A stretch of DNA of 12,499 nt from an uncultured Ruminococcus sp. (GCA_902464115.1 CABQIF010000060.1:1-12499), one strand, 5' to 3'; positions 1 through 7,075 are shown, counted from the first letter of the stretch. The notes: generated by a model not told the origin, from the letters alone. Program-made: numbers and translations.

Positions 1-1
1 C

Positions 2-346
2 ATTCGCAGCAGCCTTTACCGGGTCTCTGCTGGAACAGGCGTGCTTTTGGATGATGATGCGTGGGAGGAAATTCAAGTTCCGGATACCGAAGAGGCACAG
101 AAAGCAGATTTTGCACTTCGCATTGCTGGCGACAGCATGGAGCCGATTTATCATGATGGAGATATTGTTCTGGTAGAAAAAGCAGATACTTTACAAGTTG
201 GAGAGATCGGTATTTTTTTTGTAAATGGAAACGGCTACATCAAGAAATTTGGTGGAGATCGCCTGATTTCCTTGAATGACGCCTATGCAGATATTGCCTT
301 AACCAATCAGGCACGCTGCTTCGGGAAAGTCATTGGCAGAGTATAG
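2..346 (+). CDS. LexA/CI-like S24-family self-cleaving transcriptional regulator, C-terminal part (5' truncated)
   Basis: The reading frame is open from the first bases of the window, so the start and the expected N-terminal helix-turn-helix domain lie upstream. What remains is an S24/LexA-type Ser-Lys peptidase domain. An Ala-Gly pair in the context SAGTG (codons 29-34) matches the self-cleavage site of LexA and phage CI repressors. GDSMEP contains the catalytic Ser (codon 134-136), and YIKKF contains the catalytic Lys (first K, codon 242-244). In this family, RecA filaments or a similar signal promote cleavage, which separates the DNA-binding domain from the dimerisation domain and releases repression. 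The visible part resembles XRE-type S24 regulators of Firmicutes (the DGDIVLV and LISLN motifs) more than classical LexA, but the missing N-terminus is needed to decide. Its targets are unknown. The gene is followed by galK on the same strand, but nothing shows that it regulates galKT. Confidence 0.88.
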   Translation: MRSSLYRVSAGTGVLLDDDAWEEIQVPDTEEAQKADFALRIAGDSMEPIYHDGDIVLVEKADTLQVGEIGIFFVNGNGYIKKFGGDRLISLNDAYADIALTNQARCFGKVIGRV

Positions 347-351
347 CGTTG

Positions 352-380
352 TTGAGATCCAGCAAAGAACTTGCTGGAAT
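352..380 (+). promoter_or_regulatory. Possible sigma-A promoter of galKT with an inverted repeat in its spacer
   Basis: TTGAGA (352-357, 5 of 6 consensus bases) and TGGAAT (375-380, 4 of 6) are separated by 17 bases. The spacer holds a perfect inverted repeat, CCAGCAA - 5 bases - TTGCTGG (359-377), which runs into the -10 element. A repressor operator in this position would be a conventional layout. The -10 match is weak, so this is a candidate only. The remaining leader (381-451) shows no other convincing signal apart from the galK ribosome binding site. Confidence 0.3.
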
Positions 381-437
381 CAAAACAATTTAGAGGGGGA
401 CGCTCTGAATAGATCAAACGTCAAACAGAAACATTTC

Positions 438-445
438 AAAGGAGG
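438..445 (+). promoter_or_regulatory. Ribosome binding site of galK
   Basis: AAAGGAGG lies 6 bases before the ATG at 452. This is a near-ideal Shine-Dalgarno sequence and it supports the chosen galK start. Confidence 0.85.
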
Positions 446-451
446 CTCTTT

Positions 452-1738
452 ATGAAAGCAACCGAATGGACAGAAGCATTTGCAAGTGGAAAAATGGATG
501 ACAAGCTGTCTTTGCTGTATGGCAATGCAAAGGCAACATTGGAACAGCAGCGGCAGCGGTATGCAGATGCGATTCAGGCATTTACAGAACTATATCCTGA
601 ACGGGAAGACCTGTACATTTATTCTGCACCGGGCAGAACCGAAGTTGGCGGCAACCACACCGACCACCAGCACGGATGTGTGTTGGCTGCGGCAGTTAAT
701 CTGGATGCAATTGCAATTGTATCATTTCATGAAGATCAAGTAATTCGTTTGAAGTCTGCAAATTATCCGCAGGATGTTGTCGATCTGACCGATCTGAGTG
801 TACATTTGGCAGAAATGGGAAAGTCTGCTGCATTGATTCGGGGTGTTGCTGCCCGGTTTGCAGAGATGGGCGTTTCCGTATCTGGTTTTGATGCATACAC
901 GACATCCAGCGTCCTCAGCGGCAGCGGACTTTCTTCTTCCGCAGCATTTGAAGTGCTGGTTGGAACGATTATCGACCAGTATTACAACGAAGGAAAAGCA
1001 GGTGCTGTCGAGATCGCAAAAATCGGACAGTATGCAGAAAATCGTTATTTTGGAAAGGGCAGCGGTCTGATGGATCAGATGGTAAGCTCTGTCGGCGGAT
1101 TCGTTTATATTGATTTTGCCGATGTTGAAAACCCGAAGATTCAGCAACACAATCTGGACTTTGAACATGCTGGCTATCATATCTGCATCACAGATACCAA
1201 GGGCAGTCATGCAGATTTGACAGAAGATTATGTCAGCATTCCGCAGGAGATGAAGCAGGTTGCAGAACAGTTCGGAAAGCAGTATCTGCGGGAAGTAGAA
1301 CCGGCAGAATTTTTTGATGCAATTCCGAAACTGCACGGCGTTTGCAGCGATCGGGCAATTATGCGTGCGGTACATTTCTTTGATGAAGACCGCCGTGCAC
1401 TGCTGGAAAATAATGCTCTGGCAGCGGATAACTTGGACTTCTTCTTTGACTTGGTTCGGCAGTCTGGAGATTCCTCCGCAAATCTGCTGCAAAATCTCTA
1501 TTCCTGCCGGAAACCAACTGAACAGGGAATCCCGTTCGGCATTATGATGAGCAAGCGGTTCTTGGGCAAGAGCGGTGCGGTTCGAGTACATGGTGGCGGA
1601 TTTGCCGGAACAATTCAGGCATTTGTACCAACCAAGGTGACGGAAGACTATGTAAAAGAAATGGAAGCCCTGTATGGAGCAGGCAGCTGCTACGTTCTGC
1701 GGATTCGTCCGGTTGGCGGATTTTCATTTCAGGCTTAA
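452..1738 (+). CDS. galK: Galactokinase (GHMP kinase family)
   Basis: GalK phosphorylates alpha-D-galactose at C1 with ATP, the first committed Leloir step, in the cytoplasm. The protein has 428 residues, slightly longer than the roughly 390 typical of the family because of an N-terminal extension of about 50 residues. The galactokinase signature is at 59-75 (APGRTEVGGNHTDHQHG). The GHMP phosphate-binding loop is at 155-164 (LSGSGLSSSAA region). The catalytic base is Asp208 in GLMDQM, and the C-terminal glycine motif is HGGGFAG (380-386). The residue that is Glu in classical galactokinases (GEHTD) is Asn68 here, while Arg62, His69 and Asp71 are kept. From memory, this GNHTD variant is common in clostridial GalK. 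The gene is followed after 24 bases by galT, which supports galactose as substrate. Another hexose or hexosamine substrate is possible because of the signature change. Confidence 0.93.
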   Translation: MKATEWTEAFASGKMDDKLSLLYGNAKATLEQQRQRYADAIQAFTELYPEREDLYIYSAPGRTEVGGNHTDHQHGCVLAAAVNLDAIAIVSFHEDQVIRLKSANYPQDVVDLTDLSVHLAEMGKSAALIRGVAARFAEMGVSVSGFDAYTTSSVLSGSGLSSSAAFEVLVGTIIDQYYNEGKAGAVEIAKIGQYAENRYFGKGSGLMDQMVSSVGGFVYIDFADVENPKIQQHNLDFEHAGYHICITDTKGSHADLTEDYVSIPQEMKQVAEQFGKQYLREVEPAEFFDAIPKLHGVCSDRAIMRAVHFFDEDRRALLENNALAADNLDFFFDLVRQSGDSSANLLQNLYSCRKPTEQGIPFGIMMSKRFLGKSGAVRVHGGGFAGTIQAFVPTKVTEDYVKEMEALYGAGSCYVLRIRPVGGFSFQA

Positions 1739-1743
1739 TCAAT

Positions 1744-1752
1744 GAGAAAGGA
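1744..1752 (+). promoter_or_regulatory. Ribosome binding site that decides the galT start
   Basis: GAGAAAGGA lies 10 bases before the ATG at 1763. An in-frame ATG at 1742 has no Shine-Dalgarno sequence before it and would place this motif inside the coding region, so 1763 is preferred. Confidence 0.65.
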
Positions 1753-1762
1753 TTGTTGTTCG

Positions 1763-3259
1763 ATGATTTGTGATGCAATACAGCGTCTCATCAACTATGG
1801 GATTACGCAGAATTTAATAACAAAGGCTGATCAATTTGTTGTACAGAATCAATTGATGGAAGCCTTACACTTGACCGATTGGCAGCTTTCTGGTGCAGAA
1901 ACAGAACCGGATGCATCCATTGATGCAATCTTACAGCCGTTGGTAGAATATGCTTGTTCCAATGGCATTATCGCCGATACTGCAGCCTCTCGGGATTTGT
2001 TTGATACCAAGTTGATGGGAATTTTGACCCCGATGCCGCATGAAATGATTGCAAAGTTTCAGGAACAGTATCAGGAAAGCCCGGAAGCAGCAACGGACTG
2101 GTATTTTGACATCAGTCAGAAGTTGAATTATGTACGTGCTGGCAGAATCGCAAAAGATAAAAAGTGGAAGTATGCCTCGGAATATGGTATGCTAGACATT
2201 ACCATCAATCGTTCCAAACCGGAGAAAGACCCTCGGGATATTGCAGCCGCTCGCAATCAGAAAGCTGCTGCATATCCGAAATGCCAGCTCTGCCCAGAAA
2301 ACGCAGGGTTTGCTGGGAATCCTAATCATCCGGCACGGCAAAACTTGCATCCGATTCCGATGCAGATCAATGGGCAAAATTGGGAATTGCAGTATTCGCC
2401 ATATGGCTACTATCACGAACATTGCATTGTATTCAACGATGCACACGTTCCGATGAAAGTGGATCATGCGATTTTTGAAAAGCTGTTTGATGTGCTGGAT
2501 TTTCTGCCGCATTATTTCATCGGTTCAAATGCAGATCTACCGATTGTCGGCGGTTCTATTTTAAGCCATGAACATTTTCAGGGCGGTCATTATATCTTCC
2601 CGATGGCAGTTGCACCGATTGAAATTCCAGTTTCTCTGGCAGCTTATCCGAATGTACAGGCTGGCATTTTAAAATGGCCGATGTCGGTTGTTCGGCTGAG
2701 TTCCATCAATCGAAAAGAATTATCGGATGCCTGCAATACGATTCTTGAGCAGTGGAGAGGCTACAGTGATGCAACCGTTGGAATCTATGCGGAAACCGAT
2801 GGAACGCCACACAATACGATTACACCGATTGCTCGGAAAAAAGGCGATGCCTATGAATGCGATTTGGTTTTGCGGAACAATCGGACATCGGAAGACCGTC
2901 CGCTTGGTATTTTCCATCCAAATCCATCCTTGCACCACATCAAGAAAGAGAATATCGGTTTGATTGAAGTCATGGGTCTGGCGGTTCTTCCAGCAAGACT
3001 GGCAGTAGAATTGGATGTGCTGAAGAAAGCGATGTTACAGCACGAAGATTTGACAGCCAATCCGCAGACGGCTTCGCATGCGGTCTGGGCAGCAGAAGTG
3101 CAGAAACAACATCCGGAATTCTGTGAAGAAAATGCAGAAGCAATTTTGCAGGCAGAAGTTGGGAAAGTTTTTGAACAAGTGCTCTGTGATGCTGGCGTAT
3201 TCAAACGGGATGAAGCCGGAAAAACAGCATTCTTGAAATTCTTGCAGATATTTGCATAA
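1763..3259 (+). CDS. galT: UTP/UDP-glucose--hexose-1-phosphate uridylyltransferase, class II (Firmicutes type)
   Basis: GalT transfers UMP from UDP-glucose to galactose-1-phosphate, giving UDP-galactose and glucose-1-phosphate, the second Leloir step. From the ATG at 1763 the protein has 498 residues, the usual size of the class II family of Firmicutes and well above the roughly 350 of class I (E. coli type). Visible features are a CxxC pair (CQLC, 174-177) followed by PEN, a PYGYYHEHC block (213-221), and the SHEHFQGG motif (268-275), where class I enzymes have HPHGQ. His269 or His271 is the expected nucleophile region. The start at 1763 (MICDAIQRLI) fits the ribosome binding site and the usual N-terminus, whereas the ATG at 1742 would add seven residues. 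The gene ends 17 bases before a strong terminator, so galKT forms its own unit. No galE follows. Confidence 0.93.
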   Translation: MICDAIQRLINYGITQNLITKADQFVVQNQLMEALHLTDWQLSGAETEPDASIDAILQPLVEYACSNGIIADTAASRDLFDTKLMGILTPMPHEMIAKFQEQYQESPEAATDWYFDISQKLNYVRAGRIAKDKKWKYASEYGMLDITINRSKPEKDPRDIAAARNQKAAAYPKCQLCPENAGFAGNPNHPARQNLHPIPMQINGQNWELQYSPYGYYHEHCIVFNDAHVPMKVDHAIFEKLFDVLDFLPHYFIGSNADLPIVGGSILSHEHFQGGHYIFPMAVAPIEIPVSLAAYPNVQAGILKWPMSVVRLSSINRKELSDACNTILEQWRGYSDATVGIYAETDGTPHNTITPIARKKGDAYECDLVLRNNRTSEDRPLGIFHPNPSLHHIKKENIGLIEVMGLAVLPARLAVELDVLKKAMLQHEDLTANPQTASHAVWAAEVQKQHPEFCEENAEAILQAEVGKVFEQVLCDAGVFKRDEAGKTAFLKFLQIFA

Positions 3260-3276
3260 CTTTATAGTTGAAATGG

Positions 3277-3316
3277 GCTGTCGCATAGAAGAACCTATGC
3301 GGCAGCTTTGTTTTTT
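3277..3316 (+). terminator. Rho-independent terminator after galT
   Basis: A 12-base-pair stem (3277-3288 with 3295-3306, one G-T pair, GC-rich base) closes a 6-base loop and is followed directly by TTTGTTTTTT (3307-3316). This is a classic intrinsic terminator, 17 bases after the galT stop and just before the nusB promoter. Confidence 0.93.
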
Positions 3317-3323
3317 GAAACAC

Positions 3324-3352
3324 TTGACGGAAAGAGAAAAATACGATATAAT
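3324..3352 (+). promoter_or_regulatory. Sigma-A promoter of the nusB-recN operon
   Basis: TTGACG (3324-3329) and a perfect TATAAT (3347-3352) are separated by exactly 17 bases. Transcription should start near 3359, giving a leader of about 60 bases before nusB. It is by far the best promoter in the window and lies immediately after the galT terminator. Confidence 0.9.
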
Positions 3353-3366
3353 AAGAGAAAGTCAAA

Positions 3367-3390
3367 ACGGAACAGAAAAGCTGTATCCGT
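3367..3390 (+). other. Stem-loop in the nusB 5' leader
   Basis: ACGGA-ACAG (3367-3375) pairs with CTGT-(A)-TCCGT (3381-3390), giving nine base pairs with one bulged A and a 5-base loop. It starts about 8 bases after the predicted transcription start. No U-run follows, so it is not a terminator. It may stabilise the 5' end of the mRNA or bind a regulator; the sequence does not say which. Confidence 0.55.
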
Positions 3391-3420
3391 AAAAATACAC
3401 CTTACATAAGGGAGGACACT

Positions 3421-3858
3421 ATGGCACAGCACGAAATGACAAGACACGAAACGAGAGAATGTGCGTTTTATATTTTATTTGAAATGCAGTTTCAGAATGA
3501 TACAGCGGAAGAACTGTTTCAAGTTGCAGAAGAAGCAGACCTGTTACCGATTACCGATGCCGTAAAAGAAATGGTAAATGGCGTGGTTGCCCATGAAGCA
3601 GAATTGGATGAAATTATCTCTGCTTACAGTACCAAGAGAGTCATCAACCGGATTCCAAAAATCAACCTCAGTATCTTGCGACTGGCATTGTATGAAATTC
3701 GCTATGACGCACAGATGCCGATGAATGCAGCGATTGCAGAAGCCATTTCTCTGGCAAAAGCATATGGCTATCAGGAAGATATTTCCTTTATCAATGGCGT
3801 TCTGGGCAATTATGCTCGTGACCATGCAAAGGATACTGGAACAGAACAGCATGCGTGA
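3421..3858 (+). CDS. nusB: Transcription antitermination factor NusB
   Basis: NusB binds NusE (ribosomal protein S10) and boxA RNA, and it keeps RNA polymerase processive through rRNA operons. The protein has 145 residues, normal for the all-helical NusB family. The N-terminal part has the typical RxxAxxxLFxMxF-like helix (TRECAFYILFEMQF, 11-24). The C-terminal half has the conserved RIPKINLSILRLALYEI-like helix (78-94) and the SFINGVLGN motif (122-130). AGGGAGG (3409-3415) lies 5 bases before the ATG. It is the first gene of the long operon. Its last 8 bases overlap the start of the TsaD-like gene. I looked for a boxA-like element in its own leader and saw none. Confidence 0.95.
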   Translation: MAQHEMTRHETRECAFYILFEMQFQNDTAEELFQVAEEADLLPITDAVKEMVNGVVAHEAELDEIISAYSTKRVINRIPKINLSILRLALYEIRYDAQMPMNAAIAEAISLAKAYGYQEDISFINGVLGNYARDHAKDTGTEQHA

Positions 3859-4804
3859 ATTTTTAGGACTGGATACCAGTAATTATACGACATCCTGTGC
3901 CATTTTCAATGCAGAGAGCGGAACAGTTCGACAGGCGAAAAAACTTTTGCCCGTAAAATCTGGTATGGCAGGACTGCGGCAGAGTGATGCTGTTTTCCAT
4001 CATACCCGGCAACTGCCGGAAGTGATACAGACATTATTGCCGAATCCGCCACAGAATCTAACCGGAATCGGCGTTACCACCCGACCACGCAATATCGAAG
4101 GTTCTTATATGCCCTGCTTTTTGTGCGGAAAGACAATGGCGTATGGAATGGCAGCTGTGACGGGCGTACCGGTTTATGAAACCTCTCATCAAATCGGACA
4201 TATCTTAGCAGCACTGTATTCTGCAAAGAAACTTTCTTTCTTAAAAGCTCCATTTCTTGCCTTCCATGTAAGCGGTGGAACAACGGATTGTCTACTTTGC
4301 GAACCGGATACAGATTTGTGCTTGAATATTACACAAGTTGGAACGTCATTGGACTTGAAAGCCGGACAGGCAATTGACCGTGTCGGTTTGATGTTGCAGC
4401 TGCAATTTCCTTGTGGGGCTGCATTGGAGCAGCTTGCTGCTGCCAGCACGAAACAGTATCGCACAAAGCCTGTTATTCGAAAGGGAAATTGTTGCCTTTC
4501 CGGACTGGAGAATCGCTGTCAGGCGATGTTAAAGCAGGGAGAACAGCCGGAAGATGTGGCTCGTTTCTGCTTGACCAGTGTCCGAGATACTGTTTTTGAA
4601 ATGACAGCCTTTGCAAGAAAACAATATGGACAGTTACCGGTGCTCTATGCAGGCGGTGTCATGTCAAATCAGTGGATGCGAGAGAAATTGTTGTCTGCTG
4701 GAGATGTTTATTTTGCAGAGCCAGCTTTTTCTTGTGATAATGCAGTTGGAGCAGCGATTTATGCAGCATTACAGGCAGAGGGGAACGAAACATGGCAGTT
4801 CTAA
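3851..4804 (+). CDS. Divergent TsaD/Kae1-family paralogue ("O-sialoglycoprotein endopeptidase-like"), function unknown
   Basis: The 317-residue protein has the ASKHA-type Kae1/TsaD fold pattern in order: LGLDTSNYTTSCAI (5-18), HQIGH (113-117), FHVSGGTTD (138-146), AIDRVGLMLQL (174-184), LSGLEN (216-221), LYAGGVMSN (265-273) and SCDNAVGAA (294-302). TsaD acts with TsaB and TsaE to make the t6A modification of tRNA. Here His113, His117 and Asp296 match the three metal ligands of TsaD. However, the GPGL loop is replaced by RPRNIEGSYMP (78-88), the His in VSGGHT is Thr144, and CDET near the N-terminus is NYTT. This makes it a paralogue rather than the canonical enzyme. The start at 3851 overlaps nusB by 8 bases; a longer reading frame upstream only shadows nusB. 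The ribosome binding site is poor, so translation probably depends on coupling to nusB. It overlaps xseA by 13 bases. Confidence 0.85.
   Translation: MREFLGLDTSNYTTSCAIFNAESGTVRQAKKLLPVKSGMAGLRQSDAVFHHTRQLPEVIQTLLPNPPQNLTGIGVTTRPRNIEGSYMPCFLCGKTMAYGMAAVTGVPVYETSHQIGHILAALYSAKKLSFLKAPFLAFHVSGGTTDCLLCEPDTDLCLNITQVGTSLDLKAGQAIDRVGLMLQLQFPCGAALEQLAAASTKQYRTKPVIRKGNCCLSGLENRCQAMLKQGEQPEDVARFCLTSVRDTVFEMTAFARKQYGQLPVLYAGGVMSNQWMREKLLSAGDVYFAEPAFSCDNAVGAAIYAALQAEGNETWQF
4777..4784 (+). promoter_or_regulatory. Ribosome binding site of xseA inside the TsaD-like gene
   Basis: AGAGGGGA lies 7 bases before the ATG at 4792, within the last codons of the preceding gene. It supports the 13-base overlapping start of xseA. 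Confidence 0.7.
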
Positions 4805-5991
4805 CGGTGACACAATTGAATCGCTATGCCGCTTTTCAGTTGAAAGAAGACCGCCATTTACAGCACCTATTGATTCGAGGAGAAATCTCCGGATTTACTC
4901 GAAATCAGCGGTCGGGACATTGCTATTTTATTCTGAAAGATGCAGAAAGCAGTGTTCGAGCAGTTTTGTTTCGCAATCAAGCGAGCCGGATTTCCATTCC
5001 GCTTGCAAATGGAATCTCTGTCATTGCAGCCGCAACGGCAATGCTCTATGAACGAGAGGGTACATTTCAGCTTTGTGTTACAGATTTACAGATGGATGGA
5101 ATGGGTGCACAGCAATCAGCGTTAGAACAGAGAAAGAGACGACTTGCTGCACTTGGTGTATTTGATGCTGCCAGAAAACGCCCCTTGCCAGCTTTTCCGA
5201 AAAAGATTGGTGTGGTAACATCTGCTTCTGGTGCTGCCATCCATGATATTGAACAGGTGATTCGGCGGCGGTTTCCATTGGTGCAATTGATGTTATTTCC
5301 AGCACAGGTACAGGGCGATTCCGCACCGGAATCGATTTCACATGCGATTCAGCGAGCATCGCAATCCGATTGTGATATTTTAATTGTTGGACGAGGCGGT
5401 GGCTCTGCCGAAGATTTGCAGGCATTTCAAGCAGAAGAAGTAGTTATGGCAGTATTCCATTGTTCTATTCCGGTGATTTCTGCTGTTGGACATGAGATTG
5501 ACCAGACACTGACGGATTATGCTGCGGATTTACGAGCACCGACACCATCGGCAGCAGCGGAATTGGCAGTTCCATCTATGTTAGAATTGCAATATCAGAT
5601 ACAGGCAAATCGAAAACAGCTGAAAACGCGAATGGCTGCGATATTACAGCAAAAACAACAGCAATGGAACGAACAACAAAAATTATTGTCTGCTGCTGCA
5701 CCAGAAAAACGAATTGCCGGACTGAAAAAAGAAGTACAGGCAAATCGGCATCGGTTACAGCAACAGATGCATAAACTATTGCAGGAAAAACAATTTCAGT
5801 TGCAATTGCAACAGACAAAACTAGAGGGCAATCATCCAAGCCGGATTTTGTCCAAAGGATATGCAATTGTTCGGCATGGGCAGCAGATTCTTTTTCATGC
5901 CAATGCGGTACAAGCCGGAGATGTTTTAACGATTCAGTTGGCACACGGTACAATTTCAGTGCAAGTGCTCGCACAGGAGGAAGAAACATGA
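4792..5991 (+). CDS. xseA: Exodeoxyribonuclease VII large subunit
   Basis: This is the catalytic subunit of ExoVII, which degrades single-stranded DNA from both ends in a metal-independent reaction and helps in mismatch repair and damage processing. The protein has 399 residues, somewhat shorter than E. coli XseA (456). An N-terminal OB-fold occupies about 1-100. The catalytic domain contains SGAAIHDI (Asp152), VGRGGGSAEDL (Arg201) and VGHEIDQTLTDYAADLRAPTP-type sequence (His234, Asp237). These correspond to the E. coli residues Asp155, Arg205, His238 and Asp241 at a near-constant offset. A long Gln-rich helical, coiled-coil-like arm runs from about 262 to 355, and a C-terminal segment contains ILSKGYAIV. 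Its stop overlaps the xseB start by 4 bases (ATGA), which suits stoichiometric production of the two subunits. Confidence 0.96.
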   Translation: MAVLTVTQLNRYAAFQLKEDRHLQHLLIRGEISGFTRNQRSGHCYFILKDAESSVRAVLFRNQASRISIPLANGISVIAAATAMLYEREGTFQLCVTDLQMDGMGAQQSALEQRKRRLAALGVFDAARKRPLPAFPKKIGVVTSASGAAIHDIEQVIRRRFPLVQLMLFPAQVQGDSAPESISHAIQRASQSDCDILIVGRGGGSAEDLQAFQAEEVVMAVFHCSIPVISAVGHEIDQTLTDYAADLRAPTPSAAAELAVPSMLELQYQIQANRKQLKTRMAAILQQKQQQWNEQQKLLSAAAPEKRIAGLKKEVQANRHRLQQQMHKLLQEKQFQLQLQQTKLEGNHPSRILSKGYAIVRHGQQILFHANAVQAGDVLTIQLAHGTISVQVLAQEEET

Positions 5992-6176
5992 CTTTTGAAG
6001 AAAACTTGAAACAATTGCAGCAAGTCACAGAGCAGTTAGAACAATCCACCTTGCCGCTGGAAGAAGCACTTGCTTTGTATCAAAAAGGCGTTCAATTGTC
6101 AGATGCCTGCCAGACGGCATTGCAGGAGGCAGAAAAACAATTTTCCTTGACCATAGAAGAGGAGGATCTCTCATGA
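5988..6176 (+). CDS. xseB: Exodeoxyribonuclease VII small subunit
   Basis: XseB binds along the helical arm of XseA in several copies and is required for ExoVII activity. The protein has 62 residues, somewhat shorter than E. coli XseB (80) but normal for the core. It shows the family pattern: FEENLKQLQQVTEQLE (3-18), the turn STLPLEEALALYQKG (19-33), and a second helix ending at CQTALQEAE. It overlaps xseA by 4 bases and ispA by 4 bases. GGAGG just upstream (5977-5981) serves as ribosome binding site. Confidence 0.95.
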   Translation: MTFEENLKQLQQVTEQLEQSTLPLEEALALYQKGVQLSDACQTALQEAEKQFSLTIEEEDLS

Positions 6177-7075
6177 TGACAGAGTCAGAAATGAAACAGT
6201 TGTTGCAACAGGATGGAAAAAAGGTGGAAGCAGCGTTGCAGGAATTGCTGCCGGATGATGCCATCAGTGCATTGCAGCGGACTTCTGTTGTAGAAGCTAT
6301 GCGGTATTCTCTGGAAGCTGGCGGGAAGCGGATTCGTCCCGTATTGGTATTAGAATTTTGCAAGATGTTTGGCGGAACGGAAGAACAGGCAATGCCGGCT
6401 GCTGCTGCCATTGAAATGATCCACACATTTTCCTTGATTCATGATGATCTGCCGGCAATGGATAATGATGATATGCGGCGTGGCAGACCATCTTGTCACA
6501 AGGCATTTCCAGAAGCACTTGCGATTTTAGCAGGGGATGCTCTGAGCATTCATGCTTTTTCTGTTCTGGCAAATAGTACCGCTTTATCCGATGCACAGAA
6601 AGTGCGATTGATTGCAGAGCTGGCAGAAGAAAGCGGTCATCATGGTATGATTGCTGGACAGGTATTGGACATGGAGCAGGAAGGCAGAGCGGATGTAACC
6701 GTTGACCAACTGAAAACCATGTGTGCGTTTAAAACGGGGGCACTGATTCGGGTTGCTTGCCGGATGGGATGCATTGCAGCAAATGCAACGGCGGAACAAA
6801 TAAAAGCCGCTGATACTTATGGCAGCTATTTGGGTCTGGCATTTCAGATTGTAGATGATATTCTGGATGTTACCAGCACCACGGATGTGTTGGGCAAACC
6901 AGTCGGCAGCGATGCCGAAGAAAACAAAGTTACATTTGTAACATTGCTGGGCTTAGAGGCAGCACAGAAAGAAGCGGCTGCTTTGACAGAAAAAGCGATG
7001 GCGACGTTAAAAACACTTCCAAATCCAGAATTTTTGATGGCGTTGACACAATCGCTGTTATCTCGAAAACATTAA
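6173..7075 (+). CDS. ispA: Short-chain polyprenyl diphosphate synthase (farnesyl diphosphate synthase type)
   Basis: The enzyme condenses isopentenyl diphosphate with allylic diphosphates to give geranyl and farnesyl diphosphate, the precursors for undecaprenyl phosphate and quinones. The protein has 300 residues, normal for bacterial IspA. GGKRIRP (50-56) binds IPP. The first Asp-rich motif is DDLPAMD (91-97), with the two-residue insertion typical of bacterial FPP synthases. The second is DDILD (228-232), and GQ (162-163) and KTG (187-189) are also present. Phe86 sits five residues before the first Asp motif, where E. coli IspA has Tyr; an aromatic residue there limits chain length, so C15 is the likely product, though C20 cannot be excluded. 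GGAGG at 6161-6165 fits the ATG at 6173, and the ATG at 6176 is nearly as good. It overlaps xseB by 4 bases. Confidence 0.94.
   Translation: MMTESEMKQLLQQDGKKVEAALQELLPDDAISALQRTSVVEAMRYSLEAGGKRIRPVLVLEFCKMFGGTEEQAMPAAAAIEMIHTFSLIHDDLPAMDNDDMRRGRPSCHKAFPEALAILAGDALSIHAFSVLANSTALSDAQKVRLIAELAEESGHHGMIAGQVLDMEQEGRADVTVDQLKTMCAFKTGALIRVACRMGCIAANATAEQIKAADTYGSYLGLAFQIVDDILDVTSTTDVLGKPVGSDAEENKVTFVTLLGLEAAQKEAAALTEKAMATLKTLPNPEFLMALTQSLLSRKH

Noticed and set aside
359..377. Inverted repeat as a terminator for the S24 gene
   Set aside because: The stem is followed by AATCAAAACAATTT with no U-run, so an intrinsic terminator is not supported. It is listed instead as a possible operator.
722..1591. 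Long minus-strand open frame (289 codons) opposite galK
   Set aside because: It lies wholly within galK, has no ribosome binding site or recognisable motif, and its composition looks like a reverse-complement artefact of galK codon use.
1742..1762. galT start at the ATG at 1742
   Set aside because: No Shine-Dalgarno precedes it, while GAGAAAGGA is well placed for the ATG at 1763.
3725..3850. Upstream extension of the TsaD-like frame from 3725
   Set aside because: It overlaps nusB out of frame, and the Kae1-type N-terminus (LGLDTS) begins right after the ATG at 3851.
4611..5051. 146-codon plus-strand frame across the TsaD-like/xseA junction
   Set aside because: It is a shadow of two well-supported genes, with no family resemblance or ribosome binding site.
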